Of a DNA stretch of 64,000 nt, positions 58,626-64,000 are shown piece after piece. The position numbers were made by a program, and so were the translations under genes. Every line of letters starts with the position of its first letter. Within the stretch, counting starts at the first letter, position 1. Source of the stretch: Sphingomonas sp. UNC305MFCol5.2 (GTDB lineage Bacteria; Pseudomonadota; Alphaproteobacteria; Sphingomonadales; Sphingomonadaceae); assembly GCF_000712135.1 (NCBI RefSeq), contig NZ_JOOE01000003.1, positions 248,001 through 312,000 of the forward strand, written 5' to 3'. Below the pieces are notes generated by a model that was not told where the DNA came from, made no database searches, and was given only the letters and a program-made list of their open reading frames with translations.

Positions 58626-59374
58626 TAGGTCGCTCAGGGCGCCGGGCGAAATCGCGCTGGTGGCGCCTACTCGGAATCGGCGCGTTGGTTTGCATCGTCC
58701 TGGTGGGGCTCGGCCTCGCGGCGCCGGCGCTGCATCTTCTCGATGGGCAGCCCCTACGCATGTTCGGCACCGGCCGGCAGCATCCGCGCGTGGCCGCGGT
58801 CTATTTTTCCGGAGACATGGGCCTCGGCTTCGGCATGGGACCGAGGGTAGCGCCTGCGCTGGCTGCGCGCGGCATTCCGGTGCTCGGAGTTAGCTCGTCG
58901 GTCAACTTCGCCACGCATCGCACCCGCGCCGAAGTGGACGCGATCCTGTCGGACGCGATCCGCGCCGCCATCGCACGGACCGGCGCAAGCAGAATCGTGC
59001 TGATCGGCCAGTCGTTCGGTGCCGACATGGTCGCGACCGCCGCGCCCGATCTGCCGGCCGATCTTCGCGCGCGGGTCGCCGCCATCACCTTGGTGGTGCC
59101 GGCGCAGACGGTCTTCTTTCGGGCCGACCCGACCGGACTTACCTATCTCGGCACTCCCGACGCACGCCCCGCACCCGCGATGCGCGCGCTCGCCTGGGCA
59201 CCGATCATCTGCATCTATGGTGTGCTCGAGTCCGACAGCCTCTGTCCCGCCCTCAACGGCACCGCGCGCGTAATCGCGCTGCCCGGCGGTCATTTCCTCC
59301 ACCGGGACGACAAGCGGCTCGTCAAGACCATGGTCGATGCCCTGCATGCCGCCGATCCGGGGATCATTGGCTGA
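58619..59374 (+). CDS. VirJ/AcvB-type hydrolase (periplasmic lipid-amino-acid esterase)
   Basis: A 251-residue protein with an N-terminal membrane anchor (residues about 15-37) and a VirJ alpha/beta-hydrolase domain: VYFSGDMGLGFGMGPRVAPA, the nucleophile elbow GQSFGAD, and the C-terminal His in PGGHFLHRDDK. The length fits VirJ, shorter than two-domain AcvB. In Agrobacterium AcvB hydrolyses lysyl-phosphatidylglycerol made by LpiA; the same pairing here, with a GTG start that overlaps the synthase stop by seven bases, implies the same job. Confidence 0.85.
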   Translation: MLIGRSGRRAKSRWWRLLGIGALVCIVLVGLGLAAPALHLLDGQPLRMFGTGRQHPRVAAVYFSGDMGLGFGMGPRVAPALAARGIPVLGVSSSVNFATHRTRAEVDAILSDAIRAAIARTGASRIVLIGQSFGADMVATAAPDLPADLRARVAAITLVVPAQTVFFRADPTGLTYLGTPDARPAPAMRALAWAPIICIYGVLESDSLCPALNGTARVIALPGGHFLHRDDKRLVKTMVDALHAADPGIIG

Positions 59375-59491
59375 CGCGCGCTATTCCGCATCACGGCACG
59401 CTCGGATCGCGCGAACATGACGAGAATTTAAGCTCGCTCCCAGTCCCGCGACATCTTCGGGAGGATAGGGACGGCGCATCATCCGACGCTC

Positions 59492-62400
59492 ATGGGAAGG
59501 CAAGGCATGCGTCCGCCCGTTTTTTTCGACCCCACCGGCCGCCGCAGCCGCTGGTCAAAGCGCACGCTCGCCGCGTTGATCGCTTTGGTGCTCGTCGGCG
59601 CGGTGGCGTTCGCGACGACGCTCATCGCCGTACCGCAGGGGCGCGCACTCACTCTTCCGATTTCGCAGCCCCACGCTGCGCGCCTGGGCGGGGCGCACGG
59701 TCGTCACGGCCTGGGGGCCTGGTTGCCGACCTTCGTCTCGAAAGACCCGCACACGCCGCTCAATATCGGCTTCTATGTGCCCGGCGACGATGCGAGCATC
59801 GCCTCGTTACGGCGTAACATCGGCTCGCTCGACTGGGTCGTACCGGCGGTCGTCACCGTGGCCGGCCCTGATCACGCGATAAAGATCGAGAACGACCCGC
59901 AATTCGACGGGGCGATCCGCGCGGCCCGCACACCGCCGAAGATTCTCCCGATGGTGCAGAATTTCAGTGGCAACGCGTGGGACGGCGTCGGCGCCGCGGC
60001 GCTGCTTCGCGATGCCGTGCACCGCCGCGCCCTGGCCGCCAGTCTCGCCCGGATGGTCGCCGAACGCCAGGACGCGGGACTTGTCGTGGATTTCGAGACG
60101 CTGCCGCGAAGCGCGATGAGCGACTATCTGCGCTTCCTCCGCGAGCTCCGCACCGCGCTGCCCGCAGGGGCGCAACTCGCGATCACGGTGCCCGCGGAGG
60201 ACGAGAACTGGCCGCTCCCTGCCCTCGCACATGTCGCCGACCGGCTGATCTTCATGGCCTATGACCAGCATTGGGAGGGGGGCGAGCCGGGCCCGATCGC
60301 CGCGCAGGACTGGTTCGTCCGCCAGGTCGAGACGGCTCGGCGCGCAGTGGGCGCGGAGAAGCTCGTCGTCGCGCTCGGCAGCTATGCCTATGACTGGCAT
60401 GGCGGCCACACCGATGCCCACACCGATGCATTGTCGATCGAGGAGGCATGGCTCGCCGCGCATGACGGCGAAGCGCCGATCACTTTCGATCGCTCCAGCG
60501 GCAATGCCGGATTCGCCTATGACGAGGATGGGCAACGCCACAATATCTGGATGATGGACGCCGCCACCAGCTGGAACCAGCTCCAGGCGCTGGAGCGGCT
60601 CGGTATCGACGACGTCGCGCTTTGGCGGCTGGGTAGCGAGGATCCGGGTTTCTGGTCCGATCTCCACGCCTTCCGCAGAGGCGGCATGCCCGACCTCTCG
60701 ACCCCCCGCTCGCTGTTGAACACGGATGTCGAGGGCTCGGGCGAGATCCTGCGGATCAGCGCGACGCCGACCGACGGCCACCGCACCGTGGCGGTGGACG
60801 CGCAGAAGATGATCCGTGACGAGCGGTATCTGGCGGTCCCCACGCCCTATGTCGTCCAGCGCACCGGCGGCGCGGAACCGAAGCTGCTGGCACTGACCTT
60901 CGACGACGGTCCGGATCCGGTCTGGACACCCCGCATCCTCGACACGCTCGAGGCCGCGCACGTGCCGGCGACATTCTTCGTCATTGGCGAGAATGCGCTG
61001 GAGCATCCCGATCTGCTCCGGCGCATGATCGCCGACGGCGACGAAATCGGCAATCACACTTATACGCATCCCGATCTGGCCAATGCCGGCGCGGCGCAGA
61101 CGCGACTGGAACTCAATTCGACCCAGCGGCTTGTGGAGGCCTATACCGGGCACAGCATGACGCTGTTCCGCGCGCCCTATTTCGGGGACGCCGAGCCGAC
61201 CACGGCCGACGAGCTCGGCCCGGCGCTGGAGGCGCAGAAAGCGGGCTATACGGTGGTGGGGCTGCACGTCGATCCGAACGACTGGCAGCGCCCCGGCGTG
61301 GGCGCGATCGCGGATCAGGTCCTTGCCCAGGTTCATGCCGCGACGCCCGCGAATTCGGCGAATGTCGTCCTGCTGCACGACGGCGGCGGGGACCGCAGCC
61401 AGACACTGGCCGCATTGCCCCGGATCATCGCGACGCTGAAGGCGCAAGGCTATCGCTTCGTTCCGGCTTCGCAACTCGCCGGCATCCCGCTGGCACAGGC
61501 CATGCCTCCGGTAACGGGCAGCGACTTGTTCGCGGTGCGCACCGATGTGGCGATCTTCCTGCTCCTCGCGGCCCTGGCGGCGGGGCTCGGCTGGCTCTTC
61601 TATGTCGCGATCGCGCTCGGCATCGCCCGCGCGGTGGTGATGGCCGGCCTCGCATGGTTTCAGAGCAGCCGGCGCCGGCAAGCACCGCCCGTTTTCGAAC
61701 CCGGCGTATCGGTGATCATACCGGCATATAATGAGGAACGGGTGATCGCCGATGCCGTCGCGCGCGTGCTCGCCAGCGACTATCCGGCATTGAAGGTCAT
61801 CGTCGCCGACGACGGATCGAGCGACCGCACCAGCGAGATCGTCCGTGCCCGCTTCGGCGAGGATTCGAGAGTGACGCTTCTCACGCTGCGTAACGGCGGC
61901 AAGGCGGCGGCGCTCAACCGCGCGCTGCGCGAGGCGACCGGGGAAGTGATCATCGCGCTCGATGCCGACACCCAGTTCGAGCCGGCGACCATCCGGCGGC
62001 TCGCCCGCTGGTTCGCCGATCCCGCCATCGGCGCCGTGGCGGGGGATGCGCGGGTCGGCAACCGGGTCAATCTCGTCACGCGCTGGCAGGCCGTCGAATA
62101 TATCACGGCGCAGAATCTCGAACGCCGCGCCCTTGCCGGTTTCGACGCCATCACGGTCGTGCCCGGCGCGGTCGGCGCGTGGCGCCGTGCCGCGATCGAG
62201 TCCGTCGGCGGCTATCCCGAGGATACGCTCGCGGAGGACCAGGATCTCACGATCGCGGTGCAGCGGGCGGGCTGGCGGGTCACCTACGACCCGACGGCCG
62301 TCGCCTGGACCGAGGCGCCGGAGACCTTCAGGGCACTGGCCAGACAGCGCTATCGCTGGGCGTTCGGGACGTTGCAATGCCTATGGAAGCACCGTGCGAT

Positions 62401-62830
62401 CCTGCGCACGCGCGAGCCCTCGGGACTGGCGCTGGTGGGATTGCCCCAGGCATGGCTGTTCCAGATCGTCTTCGCCGCGATCTCGCCGCTCATCGACGGG
62501 GCCCTGATCCTGTCGATCGCCGGCACGGCGCTGCGCCTTCAGCAGCATGGCTGGGCGCAGACGAGCGGCGATCTCGGCACGATGGCGCTCTACTGGCTGG
62601 CTTTCACTGGGGTCGACATATTGTGCGGCTGGCTCGCTTATGCGCTCGACGGCAGTCGTGCGAAATATCCGCCGCATCTGCTAGTCGCGCAGCGGTTCGT
62701 CTATCGGCAGATCATGTATTGGGTGGTCGTGCGCGCGATCGCCTCGGCAATCGGAGGCTGGGTGGTGGGCTGGGGCAAGCTCGAGCGAACCGGCAATGTC
62801 ACGGGCGATCTGGCGGTCGGTGCGAGCTGA
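59492..62830 (+). CDS. trimodular GH18-like / polysaccharide deacetylase / GT2 membrane protein
   Basis: A 1,112-residue protein made of three enzymes. After a membrane segment, residues about 90-400 form a GH18-type barrel with catalytic VVDFETL. Residues about 460-660 are a NodB-type polysaccharide deacetylase with TFDDGPD, H-x3-H in GNHTYTHPD and FRAPYF. Residues about 730-1,100 are a GT2 synthase with DDGSSDRT, DADTQF, EDQDL and Q-x2-RW in QRYRWAFG, plus membrane helices. It probably makes, trims and deacetylates an amino-sugar polymer in one pass. The gene lies after the MprF-AcvB operon, 117 bases on. Confidence 0.85.
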   Translation: MGRQGMRPPVFFDPTGRRSRWSKRTLAALIALVLVGAVAFATTLIAVPQGRALTLPISQPHAARLGGAHGRHGLGAWLPTFVSKDPHTPLNIGFYVPGDDASIASLRRNIGSLDWVVPAVVTVAGPDHAIKIENDPQFDGAIRAARTPPKILPMVQNFSGNAWDGVGAAALLRDAVHRRALAASLARMVAERQDAGLVVDFETLPRSAMSDYLRFLRELRTALPAGAQLAITVPAEDENWPLPALAHVADRLIFMAYDQHWEGGEPGPIAAQDWFVRQVETARRAVGAEKLVVALGSYAYDWHGGHTDAHTDALSIEEAWLAAHDGEAPITFDRSSGNAGFAYDEDGQRHNIWMMDAATSWNQLQALERLGIDDVALWRLGSEDPGFWSDLHAFRRGGMPDLSTPRSLLNTDVEGSGEILRISATPTDGHRTVAVDAQKMIRDERYLAVPTPYVVQRTGGAEPKLLALTFDDGPDPVWTPRILDTLEAAHVPATFFVIGENALEHPDLLRRMIADGDEIGNHTYTHPDLANAGAAQTRLELNSTQRLVEAYTGHSMTLFRAPYFGDAEPTTADELGPALEAQKAGYTVVGLHVDPNDWQRPGVGAIADQVLAQVHAATPANSANVVLLHDGGGDRSQTLAALPRIIATLKAQGYRFVPASQLAGIPLAQAMPPVTGSDLFAVRTDVAIFLLLAALAAGLGWLFYVAIALGIARAVVMAGLAWFQSSRRRQAPPVFEPGVSVIIPAYNEERVIADAVARVLASDYPALKVIVADDGSSDRTSEIVRARFGEDSRVTLLTLRNGGKAAALNRALREATGEVIIALDADTQFEPATIRRLARWFADPAIGAVAGDARVGNRVNLVTRWQAVEYITAQNLERRALAGFDAITVVPGAVGAWRRAAIESVGGYPEDTLAEDQDLTIAVQRAGWRVTYDPTAVAWTEAPETFRALARQRYRWAFGTLQCLWKHRAILRTREPSGLALVGLPQAWLFQIVFAAISPLIDGALILSIAGTALRLQQHGWAQTSGDLGTMALYWLAFTGVDILCGWLAYALDGSRAKYPPHLLVAQRFVYRQIMYWVVVRAIASAIGGWVVGWGKLERTGNVTGDLAVGAS

Positions 62831-62897
62831 TCCGGGCGAGCGTCCCTTTCCGAGCCAATCCCCGTTGGAACGGTGCGGGTTCGTTCGCGACTGCCGC

Positions 62898-63698
62898 CTA
62901 TTGCTGCGGATCCGGGTGCGCTTTGGCCCAGTCCAGTGCGCCCTGCAGGGTGGTCACCCAGACCTCTTTGCGGTGGGCGGCGAGCCAGGCGATCAGCTCG
63001 CGGTGCGCGGCGTCGGAGACCTGCAGATAGTCGCCGCCGACGCCGTGGAACAGATAGACCGCCATGCCGCCGCCGGCTGCCTCCTCCTTGGCGAACTCGA
63101 TTAGCTGCGCGCCCGTGACTCCTTCGGGAAACCCGCGCGAGGGCACGTGCATCGGATCGATCCGGCCGACGTCGGCGCGAAGATCGTCGGGCGAGGTGTA
63201 GACCCCGCGCGCGTAGGTCACCAGCTTCGCGGCCCGGAGCGCCTCGAGATAGTCGACGCCGCCCGCCATGGTCTGGCCGCACGGCGACGCGAACCCGTGG
63301 GTCGGCTTGCCGTCCAGCGCGGTCAGAAGGACGTTCTGCTGCTCGATCTCCTTCAGCATGCTCGCCGGCGTATATGCCTCGGATGTGTAGCGGGGGTCGG
63401 CGGAGAATTTGGAGGCGGGGCAGGGATGGAAGAGGGTGTGGTTGGCGAGTTCGTGGCCCTCCGCGCCCACGGCACGCCAGCGCGGAACGGCCGACACCTT
63501 CAGGCCGGAGAGGAAAAAGGTCGCCTTGAATCTGGCCGCGTCCAGCGCCGGCACGGCGTTGTCTAGCTGGGAGTCCAGCGCATCGTCATAGGTCAGCACC
63601 ACTGCTGCCTTGGCCCCTCCTGGCCATTTCGTCGCCGATGCGGCCGGCACGGCGCAGAGCAGGCTCAGAGCGAGCGCCAGAAATGTCTTCATCGTCAT
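62898..63698 (-). CDS. secreted polysaccharide deacetylase
   Basis: A 266-residue enzyme of carbohydrate esterase family 4 with a signal peptide (ending AAS-A). The metal motif is TYDDALD and H-x3-H in LANHTLFHPC; the catalytic-base pattern is slightly altered (TYDD instead of TFDD). It also has AYTPASMLKEIEQQN and SPCGQTMAGG. It may act on the polymer made by the neighbouring trimodular protein. It is convergent to it, 68 bases apart. Confidence 0.85.
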   Translation of the reverse strand: MTMKTFLALALSLLCAVPAASATKWPGGAKAAVVLTYDDALDSQLDNAVPALDAARFKATFFLSGLKVSAVPRWRAVGAEGHELANHTLFHPCPASKFSADPRYTSEAYTPASMLKEIEQQNVLLTALDGKPTHGFASPCGQTMAGGVDYLEALRAAKLVTYARGVYTSPDDLRADVGRIDPMHVPSRGFPEGVTGAQLIEFAKEEAAGGGMAVYLFHGVGGDYLQVSDAAHRELIAWLAAHRKEVWVTTLQGALDWAKAHPDPQQ

Positions 63699-63747
63699 CG
63701 CCCCACCCTTTCCGTCGCATACGGCGTCATTTTGATGCTGCTACCGG

Positions 63748-64000
63748 TCACACGACGGACGCGCAACAAGCGCGCTGCGCACGCACGAAGGGGTTGCCGT
63801 TCAGCGCCTCATCTCCGCTCAGTGCCCACGACTTCAGCTTCCGGTCCAATGCGACATTGCCGGTCGGCGTGCCGTGGCTGTCGGGGATTTCGTCGAAAAT
63901 GGTCGTCCGTTCATTGCAGCGTCAGGCGCGCAGTCGTAGCGTACCGGGCTGGAAGTTGCCGGGGATGGGAATCGGATGCACGTGCGGACCTTGATGCTGT
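63748..64000 (-). pseudogene. broken or split reading frame leaving the right edge
   Basis: On the minus strand a single frame reads HQGPHVHPIPIPGNFQPGTL and on, a TGA stop (63922-63924), then, in the same frame, RTTIFDEIPDSHGTPTGNVA and LKSWALSGDEALNGNPF to a TGA at 63748. The second part has protein-like composition and codon use but no start codon. It looks like one gene with an in-frame stop, or two fragments. Family not recognised. Confidence 0.35.

Noticed and set aside
1..64000. tRNA, rRNA, tmRNA or an origin of replication.
   Set aside because: No cloverleaf-like sequence with a TTCGA-type loop, no rRNA core sequence and no DnaA-box cluster was noticed by eye; tRNAscan and Infernal would be decisive.

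Overview
The window is 64 kb of high-GC chromosome-like DNA. It most resembles a sphingomonad (order Sphingomonadales, Alphaproteobacteria). The evidence is the two TonB-dependent receptors with VVTG-type TonB boxes, the short class Ia NrdA/NrdB pair, an LpiA/MprF-AcvB type operon, an alphaproteobacterial-style copper locus and several families of palindromic intergenic repeats. This assignment is by recognition only; no database search was possible. No rRNA, tRNA or CRISPR array was seen.

Layout. 1-7.4 kb (minus strand): part of an extracellular contractile injection system (eCIS, phage-tail-like), with two sheaths, two tube proteins, a CIS tube protein running off the left edge, a Pvc16-type terminator protein and a small DUF3467-like lead gene. 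A textbook sigma-54 (-24/-12) promoter and an 18-bp palindrome lie directly upstream, next to a gene for an AAA+ sigma-54 activator with an altered GAFTGA loop. 8.6-9.6 kb: AT-rich DNA and wrecked IS110/IS5 elements. 9.6-12.3 kb: a divergent MFS exporter/MocR regulator pair. 12.5-17.4 kb: a TonB receptor, a PI-PLC-like enzyme and an alkaline phosphatase, which together suggest scavenging of phosphorus compounds.

17.5-26 kb is a copper-resistance locus: cueR, a Cu P-type ATPase, copD and copC on the minus strand; a CnrYXH-like sensor/ECF sigma module and the copA multicopper oxidase plus copB on the plus strand. Two near-identical MerR-type operators, in front of the ATPase and the oxidase, appear to tie both halves to CueR. 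26-32 kb: an ECF sigma, a vWA lipoprotein and a membrane TPR protein (the last two carry TonB-box-like motifs), then a ZnuD-like TonB receptor. 32-43 kb: housekeeping and metabolic genes (PAP2, GalE, MsrA, AqpZ, Sua5, acyl-CoA dehydrogenase, GNAT, amidase, DHFR-like/HxlR).

43-48 kb: nrdA and nrdB, separated by five small genes and palindromic repeats. 47.8-49.6 kb: a lower-GC pair (DUF5343 and a HEPN-type protein, overlapping ORFs), the best candidate here for an undescribed defence or toxin module, followed by an intact GIY-YIG gene and a truncated copy of it. 49.8-55 kb: NTF2-like protein, DUF1905, FolK, acyltransferase, and a PDZ/response regulator/histidine kinase operon. 55-63.7 kb: an envelope block with DUF2147, MprF-type aminoacyl-phosphatidylglycerol synthase, a VirJ/AcvB hydrolase, a 1,112-residue GH18-deacetylase-GT2 fusion and a second deacetylase. 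The right edge holds a broken reading frame.
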